Assembly: GCA_025354565.1 (NCBI GenBank)
Contig: JANXMQ010000233.1
Location: 22,722-86,721, forward strand
Origin: Akkermansiaceae bacterium
Lineage (GTDB): Bacteria > Verrucomicrobiota > Verrucomicrobiia > Verrucomicrobiales > Akkermansiaceae
Length of the DNA: 64,000 nucleotides
Direction of reading: 5' to 3'
The notes beneath the pieces are model-generated. The model did not search any database, was not told the DNA's origin, and was given only the letters and a program-made list of their open reading frames with translations. How positions within the stretch are numbered: position 1 is the first letter of the stretch; every line of letters starts with the position of its first letter. Of this stretch, positions 36,401-43,507 are shown piece by piece. The position numbers and the translations under genes were made by a program.

Positions 36401-37779
36401 TGCCAGCCAGAGTCACCGCCCTCGACGAGGTAAACGACGCGAGCGGCATCCCCTTGGTCGGCATTGTTATCCACGGTGAAGGCGTTGCCGAGGGCGTCGA
36501 AGGAAATTTCCTTGGGGTTGCGCAGGCCGGTGTGGAAAATTTCAAAATTCCTCCCGTTCGGCTCGAAACGGAACGCGAAGCCCTCGTCAGGATACTGATA
36601 GGGGACGCCTTCCTTCGTGACCAGACTCACGCCGCGGTCGCCCGAGGTGCCGTAAATCCGTCCGTCGGGACCGAGTGTGAAGCCGTTCAAATCATGTCCC
36701 GACAAGGAAATGCGCACACCGAAGCCTTCTTCCACCACCTTGCGCTCGTCGGCGGTGCCGTCGCCTTTGGTATCGCGCAGCATGTAAATCTTCGGGATGC
36801 AGGCGAAATACAGGGCTCCGCCGTAATAAAAAACCCCGGCAGCCGTGCCGTCCAAGACGTTGTTGAAGCCATCCGCGAAGACCTTGACCGAGTCGTAAGT
36901 GCCGTCGCCCTTGGTATCTGATAGGCGGCGGATGACTTCGGACTTCTTCGTCATGTGCTCGAGTGAAACCTTGCTTTTCCACTTCTCATGCAGCGCCAGG
37001 CGGTCGCTCGTTTTCATGGCGGCGAGGTCGTCGAGATACCAGAAGAGGTTATTGCGATCGTCCTCGATGCCCTCGCGGAAGCGGTGGGTTTCCGAAATGA
37101 GGATACGCCCTTGATCGTCGAAGGTGAGGGCCGTGGGCGACATGATGTGCTGGTCCTTGTAGGTGGCCTCGACTTTAAGAATGCAGTTGCTGGGGATCTT
37201 CACTCCGGCGGCGGCGGGAGTGGCGACCAGGCCCTCGATGAATGACTTGCCCGCCCGCGTGGTGCCGGGAAATTTTAGGTTCGGCTCGTCCGTGAATAAG
37301 ATGTGATCCACCCCGATAATCCCCCACGCCCCGGCTTCGTCATCCACGAGGCGGATCTTCGCTTTACGGCCCTTGTAGGGAGCGACATTCCACACCGCAG
37401 GCGCGCAAAGGAGACTGCGTTTCCCCACCGCTTCCATCACGACCTTGCCATCAATGAGCAATTGTGCCGCCGTCTTTCCGGGGTAGTCGCCACCCGCGAT
37501 GAGGAACGCGATGCATGGCTCCTCGATGGTAAATTCCGGCGAAGTCAGCGTGCCCTTGGACGCGTCGCCGCCATGGGACGATGCGGCGAGACTGTTACCC
37601 GCATACCCCGTGAAGGAGCTGGTCATCGCATCCGTCTTCCCCGTCACCGGAGCCATCCCGAAGGCGCTGCCCTCCACTTGCCAGTCGTCGAAGCCATCGC
37701 CCTCGAAGGTTTGAAACACCCGGGTGGCGGCGGGCAGAGTAGCGGTGAGGGCGAGCGAGGCGACGAGAATGCGGAACAT
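33457..37779 (-). CDS. PVC-type membrane-bound dehydrogenase with HEAT repeats and two CxxCH sites
   Basis: The 1,440-residue secreted protein has a signal peptide (MFRILVASLALTATLPAA), an N-terminal beta-sandwich (about 20-165), and a sugar-dehydrogenase-like six-bladed propeller (about 185-590, with DTKGDGT repeats). A HEAT-repeat solenoid follows (about 630-1,120), then two c-type haem modules with CMRCH (about 1,176) and CAACH (about 1,355). This architecture is typical of Planctomycetota and Verrucomicrobiota and is thought to oxidise sugars or sulfated glycans, passing electrons to c-type haem. The first cytochrome-like module carries GPGFGS-type features of the PVC haem-binding family. 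The substrate is unknown. Confidence 0.9.
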   Translation of the reverse strand: MFRILVASLALTATLPAATRVFQTFEGDGFDDWQVEGSAFGMAPVTGKTDAMTSSFTGYAGNSLAASSHGGDASKGTLTSPEFTIEEPCIAFLIAGGDYPGKTAAQLLIDGKVVMEAVGKRSLLCAPAVWNVAPYKGRKAKIRLVDDEAGAWGIIGVDHILFTDEPNLKFPGTTRAGKSFIEGLVATPAAAGVKIPSNCILKVEATYKDQHIMSPTALTFDDQGRILISETHRFREGIEDDRNNLFWYLDDLAAMKTSDRLALHEKWKSKVSLEHMTKKSEVIRRLSDTKGDGTYDSVKVFADGFNNVLDGTAAGVFYYGGALYFACIPKIYMLRDTKGDGTADERKVVEEGFGVRISLSGHDLNGFTLGPDGRIYGTSGDRGVSLVTKEGVPYQYPDEGFAFRFEPNGRNFEIFHTGLRNPKEISFDALGNAFTVDNNADQGDAARVVYLVEGGDSGWQMEHQAMMTFHREIGLKDSPPSRWMDEKMWWLENPVQPSFMLPPCAHLTSGPSGLTYHPGVGFLESEAGHFLVCDYRGASANSGIWSFAMKPKGAGMEMTDSRQFAWGIAATDVEYSWDGKVFITDFMGGWSSHEDGRLVSLSAGEKTWQAAEAASAAKIMQEGFDQRSSAELVNLLKHADARIRLRAQIALTRKPEAVKQFTEAADSSNFMVRIHAIWGLGILARCGASPLPYAQFDELPQPRIRSAAETKLCALLKDKDPEIRAQSLRVLADSKNAANSIPLGPLLADESPRVRFFAAIVAGKRKMIAEYGTICDLLRENNNRDVYLRHAGIYALEHMALATPNILSALVTDNSPAVRLAATIALRRLKSQEIAPYINDPDPKVSDEAIRAVCDTDMLALRPQVASLLDNLSQRVWTPFMLRRLIHNAFRLGTVENADRVLKVAADPQMPEAVRHEAFRLLTEWTEPFPADQLTGHWRPLPKRDPATIRPALLAAIPELIKQGGYPATIALEWVGHYQLQVPGLDAATLRALVKNSSLPATARATALDLFINDKPDDLGPFLAEIATDPSDEVVLTALAAIAKLSPATALPALEAAVNSPNIPRAQKTWAILATLPSQAVDTIIVKNLDALRAANGISPTAIELTAAAGQRSSPAVKAAYDALGKSLAENKDPLAKWNAALQGGDPAAGAALFASHPASECMRCHRAEAGHAAGGETAPNLLGVATRHPDRRYFLESLINPSAVIAPGFGSVLIDFKNGASISGNLIAETPDHLDLDATGKALRVRRSDIASVTPPASPMPPMGTLLKPGELRDIIAWLGSLNQGGEPPTPVATPTVLDPATLPIPAKPAAGIDPAFLKSGREQFILCAACHGQQAEGTAAAPPLAGSEWVAGPAENLIRIQLRGLQGPIKVKGQKYEIAGGMAALAYQTDEQIAAVLSYVRSSFGNKAPPVTPAQVNALRTEVGKPQITAAELTPPAR

Positions 37780-37914
37780 GGCGTAAAAAAGGTTTAACCG
37801 GCGGAAACGGCAGACTATTGACGGGAATATCTCCAATGCCAACCGCAAACGAAGCCAATGCAGCAGTGAAACGGTGCTTGCGGTGCCCTACAAAACCGGC
37901 AGATTCCTCCCGCC

Positions 37915-38772
37915 ATGCGCCGGGAAGGAAAACTCGAGAATGAAAGTGCAGAGCTGCGCCGTCGTCAAAGTGGCAGCCATCTGCGTCACGTGCTGATGAT
38001 GGTGGGCGTCGTCTTCATCGTGATCTTGGTGGTGTCCTTTCTGCTGCTAAGAGACGAGCTCAAGCCCTTGCTAAGGCAGACCGGTCTTGCACCCGCCCAC
38101 AAAGTCCAAGCCGCCCCTTCGATCGAGGATGAAAAGATCGTGCCTTTTGTGAAGATCGTGCTCGCCGATACCGCCGTTACTTGGACTGCGCTGTTTCAAG
38201 CCATGGGAAAAACCTACGTGAAGCCCAAGCTCGTGACCTTCTCTAGCGCGGTGCGTTCCGGCTGCGGCCTCGGGGATGCCCAGACAGGTCCATTTTATTG
38301 CCCGGCGGATGAGACGATCTACGTGGACCTCGCCTACTGCCGTGAGATGCGAGAGCGCTACCGCTCGACGGCGGAATTCACGGAGGCCTACGTCATCGCG
38401 CATGAAGTCGGCCATCATGTGCAGAAATTGCTAGGTCTCTCGGATCGGGTCGAAGCCTCGCGGGGCCGCGTCACCGATACCCAGCAGAACGAACTCACCC
38501 TGGATCGCGAACTTCAGGCAGATTTCCTCGCCGGCATGTGGGCACGGAAGGCCCAGGGGAAATTCAGCTTCATCACCCAGGCGGACGTCGAGGATACCTT
38601 GCACGCCGCGAGTGCCATGGGCGATATCACCTTGCAACAACCCGCTAAGGGACAAGTCATGCCGGACCCATTCACCCACGGCTCCGCTCGCCAGCGGGTG
38701 AAATGGTTCCGCAAGGGCTTCGATTCCGACGACATCCGAGACGGCGACACCTTCCGCGACAGCGACCTCTAA
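37915..38772 (+). CDS. Membrane-anchored neutral zinc metallopeptidase (YpfJ type)
   Basis: The 285-residue protein has one N-terminal transmembrane helix (about 26-46, VLMMVGVVFIVILVVSFLLL). A zinc peptidase domain follows with the motif VIAHEVGHHVQ, an upstream CGLGDAQTGPFYCP segment, and the downstream third ligand region LDRELQADFLAG. This is the putative neutral zinc metallopeptidase family of E. coli YpfJ. The domain probably faces the periplasm. It is divergent from the PVC haem protein. Confidence 0.92.
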   Translation: MRREGKLENESAELRRRQSGSHLRHVLMMVGVVFIVILVVSFLLLRDELKPLLRQTGLAPAHKVQAAPSIEDEKIVPFVKIVLADTAVTWTALFQAMGKTYVKPKLVTFSSAVRSGCGLGDAQTGPFYCPADETIYVDLAYCREMRERYRSTAEFTEAYVIAHEVGHHVQKLLGLSDRVEASRGRVTDTQQNELTLDRELQADFLAGMWARKAQGKFSFITQADVEDTLHAASAMGDITLQQPAKGQVMPDPFTHGSARQRVKWFRKGFDSDDIRDGDTFRDSDL

Positions 38773-38816
38773 GAGTCACCGCAGGTCGCGGGAAAACTCG
38801 CCATCCGTCCGGTCAC

Positions 38817-39200
38817 TCAGGGCTTGGTGGCCTGTTCCAGTTTCTTGATAAAGTCCGCCAGCGCCGCTTTGCCTTTAGCGAGGTCGGTTTTGCTGCTGCG
38901 GAGCGCGGAGATGGCCTTGTCCAGCGTCTTGTCGAGGGCCGTCCAGGTCGCTGCATTTTTCGGTTTGAGCTTGGACTCTTGCGCATCCCAATCCGTCTCC
39001 AAGTCGGTCAGCTTGGCGATCATTTCCGGCTTCTTGTCCGCCTCCAGAGCGCTGAGCGTCTCCTTGGCCAGTGTCTTAAAATTCGCCGTTTCCTGAGAAC
39101 TATAGACCGGAGCCGGGTTGGCCGCAGAGGCCGTGGCCGTGAGGCCAAAGCCAAGAACGGCGGTGAGGCAGAGCAGCGAGTGAGTGAGGAATGATTTCAT
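38817..39200 (-). CDS. Secreted helical protein of unknown function
   Basis: The 127-residue product has a signal peptide (MKSFLTHSLLCLTAVLG, cleavage near ASAANP) and a Lys/Ala/Leu-rich, probably helical mature part of about 100 residues. No family is recognised. The track extends it to 39509, but those 103 residues translate the 21-bp repeat array as a heptapeptide repeat and lack a sensible N-terminus, so the start at 39200 is used. Confidence 0.75.
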   Translation of the reverse strand: MKSFLTHSLLCLTAVLGFGLTATASAANPAPVYSSQETANFKTLAKETLSALEADKKPEMIAKLTDLETDWDAQESKLKPKNAATWTALDKTLDKAISALRSSKTDLAKGKAALADFIKKLEQATKP

Positions 39201-39378
39201 GGTTTTGTGGTTCTGTGGGCTGGTGTGATGGTGGTTTTTTCGATCTTGTGGATCAAGAGGAAAATGTCCTAAAGCCGCATACGATCCGAGAGCCTCTCTC
39301 CCTTTCATGCCACGGTCATGCCTGTTCTTGACCCCTCCACCTTGGCGGCCAAAGTACTCACCAAGGTCTTCCAATATC

Positions 39379-39546
39379 TTACCGGGAAACTTGAAGCAGC
39401 TCAAGGGACACTTAAATACGCCCAAGGGAAACTTTGATATGATCAAGGGACATTTAAATATGCCCAAGGGAAAGTTTGATATGCCCAAGGGAAATTTAAA
39501 TACGCTCAAGGGAAACTTATATAACCTGCCGGGATTCCCGGTAAAG
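39379..39546. repeat. Tandem array of eight 21-bp units (42-bp higher-order period)
   Basis: Units are exactly 21 bp, for example cccaagggaaactttgatatg at 39421. They alternate between a TTAAAT and a TTTGAT core, giving a 42-bp super-period. The first and last units are degenerate and contain ccggga. Because 21 is a multiple of three, both strands stay open as heptapeptide repeats. The array is AT-rich against the surrounding GC-rich DNA. It precedes the orphan gene at 39595 by about 50 bp. Confidence 0.9.
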
Positions 39547-39594
39547 TGTTACAATTTCCCTAGAGAATATTTGGCCAACTTTGTTGCTTGACAG

Positions 39595-40329
39595 ATGGCC
39601 GATTTTTACTATCTTGCCAGAACTATGGCTAGTACAGATATAACTTTTGCAGATCGTTTAGGACGGGCAGACACTTTATCTTCTGCGATTACACTGGCGT
39701 CGCCCGCTTTTGATCCGGCGGATGCCTCACTCGGAGTTGCGAATTTCGCGGCATTTGTGAGCGGACTCCAGACGGTGAATGATGACACGAATGCGGCAAA
39801 TGACATTTACTCGACGGCGGTGATCACCCGCATGGCGCTGGTGAAGGACGTCAAGGCACGGGCTTTGCGGGCGATGCGTTACGTTCAGAGCAACCCGGCT
39901 TGGTCCTCCAACGCGGGGAGTTTGAAGTTGCCCTACAATAAGCTCGTGGATAACCGCCCGAAACGCCCTAAATTGCCGGTCGGCGGGACGCCGGGCGAGG
40001 TGAAGAAGGCGATCAAGACGGGGGAGCAGAGTTTTTCGGACATGGCATCGCTGTTTGCCAAGTTTGTGGGCGGCTTGAGCCGGGTGGCGGGCTATGTGCC
40101 GCCCGCGCCGGAGCTGTTGCTGGCGGAGTTGCAGACCCTAAGCAGCAGTTTCACGACGATGAATCAGTCGATGGCGGGCTTAGCCGAAACGGCAGCGACG
40201 CAGGTGCGCACGCGGCAAGCGGGCTTCGCAGATTTGAAGACGAAGGCGGCAGCGATCAAGAAGGGCGTCGCCGCGCAATACGGCCTGAACAGCCCAGTTT
40301 ACACCAGCATCCGAGGGCTGGCGTTTTAG
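39595..40329 (+). CDS. Uncharacterised helical protein downstream of repeat array
   Basis: The 244-residue product is not a family I recognise. It is Ala/Thr/Val-rich and probably all-helical, with a basic Pro-rich linker in the middle (RPKRPKLPVGGTPGEVKK), no signal peptide and no cysteine. The first helical half is about 1-115 and the second about 140-244. ATG 39625 (MASTDITFADR) is an alternative start. Like the gene at 453 it sits alone after a 21-bp repeat array. Its last 150 bp overlap the 3' end of the opposing aminopeptidase ORF. Confidence 0.6.
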   Translation: MADFYYLARTMASTDITFADRLGRADTLSSAITLASPAFDPADASLGVANFAAFVSGLQTVNDDTNAANDIYSTAVITRMALVKDVKARALRAMRYVQSNPAWSSNAGSLKLPYNKLVDNRPKRPKLPVGGTPGEVKKAIKTGEQSFSDMASLFAKFVGGLSRVAGYVPPAPELLLAELQTLSSSFTTMNQSMAGLAETAATQVRTRQAGFADLKTKAAAIKKGVAAQYGLNSPVYTSIRGLAF

Positions 40330-41376
40330 TCGGGGGGGGAGTGGTTTGGTGGGGTTTAGGGCGGGGATGGGGACGGGTTTTAGGTGGTCGGCGCGTTTGA
40401 AGAAGAGGTCGAGATCGCCGCCGGAGTCGGCGAGGAGGCGTTGGAAGCGGGGCATCTCGTCGGCATAGAGGCTGAGGGAGACGAGGTGGCCGTTGTTGAG
40501 GTTTTCATGCAGCCAGGCTTCGAGGCCGTGGCCGCCCCAGCGGCGGTGAAGCTGGCGGAAGTGGTCGCGAAGGGTGGCGAGGATGGCGGCTTTTTTTTGC
40601 CGCATGAGGGCGGGGGATTGGCCGGAGGCGTAGAGGGCGGCGAGCTGGGTGCGGGTGCGCTCGATTTCATGGTAGAACTCGCGGCGGCGGCGGAGACGGC
40701 CTTGGTATTGCCGCAGATCGGTAAGGCGACCGGCGGCGAGGAGCCAGCGTTGCACGCCTTCTTCGGCGACGGTGTTGGCGAGGGATTCGTTGAAGAGGGT
40801 GTCGCCCCAGTGGAAGAGTTTGTGGTGGGTGAGTTCGTGGAAGAGGGTCTCGGCGAGGTCGATGTCGGGGTAGTCGAGGAAGGTGTTGAGGATGGGGTCG
40901 TGGAACCAGCCGAGGGTGGAGTAGGCATCGACGCCGCCGACGAAGACGTCGTAGTGCTGGGCGCGGAGTTGCTGGGCGAGGGCGACGGTGGCTTGCTCGC
41001 GGAAGTAGCCACGGTAGTCCATGGAGCCGATGAGGGGGTAGTGCCAGGTTTTGGGTTTCAGGGAGAACTCGGGGGCGGCGTAGAGGACCCAGACGACGTG
41101 GTCACGCCCGAGATCGGTGTATTTCCCGTAGCTGGCGGTGCCGGGGAGGGAGAGGTGAGCGGTGGCAAAGCGGCGGATTTGCTGGACGGTGGTGAGTTGG
41201 CGACGGACGGCTGGCGAGGTGGCGGGATCGGCAAGGACGGCGGGGATGGGGCGGCTCTTGGAGAGGATTTCCCATTGGCCGCCGATGGCTTGGCCGTAGA
41301 ATTGGGCGGTCTGGCAGGAAATGAGCAGCCCACAGGCGGCGCTGAGTGCGGGGAAGAGGATGGGGAGGCGAGGCAT
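40180..41376 (-). CDS. Putative zinc aminopeptidase lipoprotein (PF10023-like)
   Basis: The 398-residue product has a lipoprotein signal (lipobox LISC near residue 21). The zinc motif FHELTHHKLF is followed by ESLANTVAEEGV, typical of the predicted aminopeptidase family PF10023. The last 50 residues (from about PLPPR) read antisense through the 3' end of the neighbouring gene and are Arg/Leu/Cys-rich, unlike the rest. An 8-G run at 40332-40339 immediately precedes this tail. With one G fewer the frame would end as PLPPD-stop, just outside the neighbour. The true C-terminus is therefore uncertain. Confidence 0.8.
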   Translation of the reverse strand: MPRLPILFPALSAACGLLISCQTAQFYGQAIGGQWEILSKSRPIPAVLADPATSPAVRRQLTTVQQIRRFATAHLSLPGTASYGKYTDLGRDHVVWVLYAAPEFSLKPKTWHYPLIGSMDYRGYFREQATVALAQQLRAQHYDVFVGGVDAYSTLGWFHDPILNTFLDYPDIDLAETLFHELTHHKLFHWGDTLFNESLANTVAEEGVQRWLLAAGRLTDLRQYQGRLRRRREFYHEIERTRTQLAALYASGQSPALMRQKKAAILATLRDHFRQLHRRWGGHGLEAWLHENLNNGHLVSLSLYADEMPRFQRLLADSGGDLDLFFKRADHLKPVPIPALNPTKPLPPRLKRQPSDAGVNWAVQAVLRGDALLDRCRLRLQICEARLPRAHLRRCRFG

Positions 41377-41493
41377 GGCGGGGGTGAAATCTCCGGCGAG
41401 AGGCTCGACGGGATGGGGGATTTCCACAAGCGGTGAGTGAGACGGGTATTTCCGCTTTCCTCGCTGGTGGGATTTCCCTAAACCTCGCCGGAC

Positions 41494-42420
41494 ATGAGCG
41501 AAGTCGTGCTATTATTCTCCGGACAAGGGGCCCAGAAAGTGGGCATGGGTAGGGATTGGATGGAAAACTCGGCCACCGCCCGGCAGATGGCGATGCGGGC
41601 GGATGAGGTGCTGGGATTTTCCCTCTCGGAGATCATGGGCGAAGGGCCGGAGGAGGAGCTGACGAAGACCTCGCGGTGCCAGCCGACACTGTATTTGCAC
41701 GGGCTGATGGGGCTGGCGCTGCTGCGCGAGCGGGTGGGGGATTTGGTGGCGGTGGCGACGGCGGGTTTGTCGCTGGGGGAGTTCACGGCGCATGCGGCGG
41801 CGGGGAGTTTTTCGTTTGAAGACGGCTTGCGCCTCGTCGCGCGGCGGGGGGCTTTCATGGAGGCTGCGTGCCAGGCGACCGAGGGGGCGATGGCAGCAAT
41901 GATCGGCGGCGAGGAGGCTCAGGTCCGCGCGCTGGCGCTCGAAGCGGACGTGGATGTGGCGAATTTCAACGCGCCTGGGCAGATCGTTTTGTCAGGAACC
42001 GTGGCGGGGATCGACACGGTGATGGCCCGCGCGAAGGAGTTCGGCATCCGCAAGGCGGTCAAGCTGAACGTCGCGGGAGCTTATCATTCGCGGCTGATGC
42101 AGGGCGCACAGGATCAGCTTGCGGCCGAACTCGCCGGGGTGGACATCCAGGTGCCGGGGATGCCGGTGATTTGTAATTTCGCCGCCTCAGTCGTCGCGGA
42201 TCCCGCTGATATCCGCAGCATGTTGGAGCGACAGGTGACCGGCTCCGTGCGATGGACGGAATCCATCCAGGCGCTGATCGCGATGGGGCATCGCACCTTT
42301 CTGGAACTCGGTCCCGGCAAGGTTCTGGCCGGGTTGGTGGGCAAGATTGATAAGGAGGTATGCGTCCATTCCGTGGAGGATTTTGCCTCGCTGGAAGCAG
42401 CGGTGGAAGCACTTTCCTGA
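41494..42420 (+). CDS. fabD: Malonyl-CoA:ACP transacylase
   Basis: FabD moves malonyl from CoA to acyl carrier protein to start fatty acid elongation. The 308-residue product has FSGQGAQKVGMG at the N-terminus and the nucleophile motif GLSLGE (family GHSLGE, so the His is replaced by Leu). It also has VANFNAPGQIVLSG, GAYHSRLM with the catalytic His, and ELGPGKVLAGL. Length is normal. Other fab genes are not adjacent. A tRNA-Asp gene follows. Confidence 0.94.
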   Translation: MSEVVLLFSGQGAQKVGMGRDWMENSATARQMAMRADEVLGFSLSEIMGEGPEEELTKTSRCQPTLYLHGLMGLALLRERVGDLVAVATAGLSLGEFTAHAAAGSFSFEDGLRLVARRGAFMEAACQATEGAMAAMIGGEEAQVRALALEADVDVANFNAPGQIVLSGTVAGIDTVMARAKEFGIRKAVKLNVAGAYHSRLMQGAQDQLAAELAGVDIQVPGMPVICNFAASVVADPADIRSMLERQVTGSVRWTESIQALIAMGHRTFLELGPGKVLAGLVGKIDKEVCVHSVEDFASLEAAVEALS

Positions 42421-42467
42421 GGCTGTATGCGGGCGGGGAAAAATTTCGGAAATGCTTGAAAAAGTGA

Positions 42468-42496
42468 TTGCGCTGCTTCGGGGAGGTCCATAGCTT
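42468..42496 (+). promoter_or_regulatory. Likely sigma-70-type promoter of tRNA-Asp
   Basis: TTGCGC and TAGCTT are separated by 17 bp, with the -10 element about 20 bp before the tRNA. The match is moderate and based on position as much as sequence. Confidence 0.4.
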
Positions 42497-42516
42497 CCCG
42501 CACCCGAGCGGGACAT

Positions 42517-42593
42517 GGAGCGGTAGCTCAGTTGGTTAGAGCGCCAGCCTGTCACGTTGGAGGTCGCGGGTTCGAGTCCCGTCCGCTCCGCCA
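42517..42593 (+). tRNA. tRNA-Asp (GTC)
   Basis: The 77-nt sequence folds as a standard cloverleaf. The acceptor stem ggagcgg pairs with ccgctcc, the D-arm is gctcagttggttagagc, the anticodon arm ccagc-ctgtcac-gttgg gives anticodon GTC, and the T-arm contains ggttcgagtcc. The discriminator is G and the CCA end is encoded. With a GUN anticodon it would be a queuosine substrate. Confidence 0.97.
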
Positions 42594-42612
42594 TCCCTGT
42601 TTCGGTAAAATC

Positions 42613-42644
42613 AACCCCGCCTGCAAAGGCGGGGTTTTTCTTTT
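42613..42644 (+). terminator. Rho-independent terminator after tRNA-Asp
   Basis: The stem aaccccgcc pairs with ggcggggtt around a 6-nt loop, followed by tttttctttt. It lies 20 bp after the tRNA and is a strong intrinsic terminator. Confidence 0.9.
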
Positions 42645-42775
42645 AGCCGAGATTTCTGAACTTAACCCGAGTAGGGGAAGACCCCATATTTACAATGGCG
42701 CGTTCTGGGTTTTCCAAATCGGCACGTTGTTGATCAGCGGTGCAAACTATCGCCGCTTCGGCGATTCAGGAAGAC

Positions 42776-43108
42776 TCACTTCTTTTTGTTCGCGGGCTTT
42801 GGCTTCGCGGGTTTGGGCGCGGGCGCTTTGGCAGCAATCGCCATGATCTCCTTGTCGTCAAGTTTGCCGTCATGGTTGGTATCGAGGGGCTTGAGTAGCG
42901 GATCATTGGGGTTGCTCGCAAAGTCACTCTTCATGGTATCACCTTCGGCGACGTTGATGATGTGGTTATGGTCCGTATCATACTTCGCGTAAACTTCCGG
43001 ATGGGGAAGCGGGGCATTCGGCTTCGCTGGTTCCTTGGCGAGGGAGACGGGAGACGCCGCGAAAGTGATCAGTGCGGCGGCAGGTAACATCCATTTCGTG
43101 TGTTGCAT
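42776..43108 (-). CDS. Secreted two-EF-hand protein
   Basis: The 110-residue product has a signal peptide (MQHTKWMLPAAALITFA, cleavage near SLAKEP) and two EF-hand-like loops: DTDHNHIINVAEGD, which is imperfect, and DTNHDGKLDDKE, which is canonical. It ends in a Lys/Pro/Ala-rich tail (KPAKPKPANKKK). The start at 43108 is set by the signal peptide. It is a shorter relative of the EF-hand protein at 9298-9786. Calcium binding is likely at the second loop. Confidence 0.75.
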   Translation of the reverse strand: MQHTKWMLPAAALITFAASPVSLAKEPAKPNAPLPHPEVYAKYDTDHNHIINVAEGDTMKSDFASNPNDPLLKPLDTNHDGKLDDKEIMAIAAKAPAPKPAKPKPANKKK

Positions 43109-43237
43109 ATCAGTATTAGGGTTATTTGCCCCATGACCGGGGTCTGCTCGACAATTTGCAGGATACCATGCCGAATACAAGAATGTTATCCAATCATTGA
43201 GGCGATTTTCAATGAGAACCCATGTTAAAAATGTAAC

Positions 43238-43435
43238 TTACTTATTCTTCTCCAGCCATTCCTTGCGCGCTTCGATGTCGATAGCGGGTACGGTGGCTGT
43301 TTCTACGGCGAATCCGAAAGCGGTCAGGGTGAGCGCTGGGTGGTTTGGAGAATCAGATTTTGCATTTTTTGTTTCTGGAAAACCGCTGATCGGATGCCAA
43401 GCACGATTTAGCGTGGGGAAAAAGCATGAACACAA
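43238..43435 (-). CDS. Possible small protein or gene remnant
   Basis: This 65-codon ORF has a poor N-terminus (MCSCFFPTLNR) but a protein-like C-terminal half ending VPAIDIEARKEWLEKNK. It could be a genuine small protein or the tail of a decayed gene. The overlapping plus-strand ORF at 43197 looks less protein-like. The rest of the gap from 43109 to 43507 shows nothing else recognisable and is AT-rich. Confidence 0.3.
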   Translation of the reverse strand: MCSCFFPTLNRAWHPISGFPETKNAKSDSPNHPALTLTAFGFAVETATVPAIDIEARKEWLEKNK

Positions 43436-43507
43436 AAAAGCCTAGCGGAGGAAATCCGGTTTCGCCAAAATGGAGCTTGGAGCACGCGGAATCGAAGGTA
43501 TTGATAG

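Noticed and set aside
38817-39509. Long 230-residue version of the secreted protein
   Set aside because: The extra N-terminal part translates the repeat array, and a clear signal peptide begins at 39200.
39307-39591. Plus-strand ORF with heptapeptide repeats (KGNLNTP-like)
   Set aside because: It is open because the 21-bp repeats contain no stop. Start and flanks are not protein-like and the minus strand is equally open.
40384-41436. 350-residue plus-strand ORF
   Set aside because: It is antisense to the aminopeptidase and is Val/Glu/Gly-rich as expected for a GC-rich shadow frame.
43197-43445. 82-residue plus-strand ORF
   Set aside because: Composition is poor, and it overlaps a minus-strand ORF with a more protein-like C-terminus.
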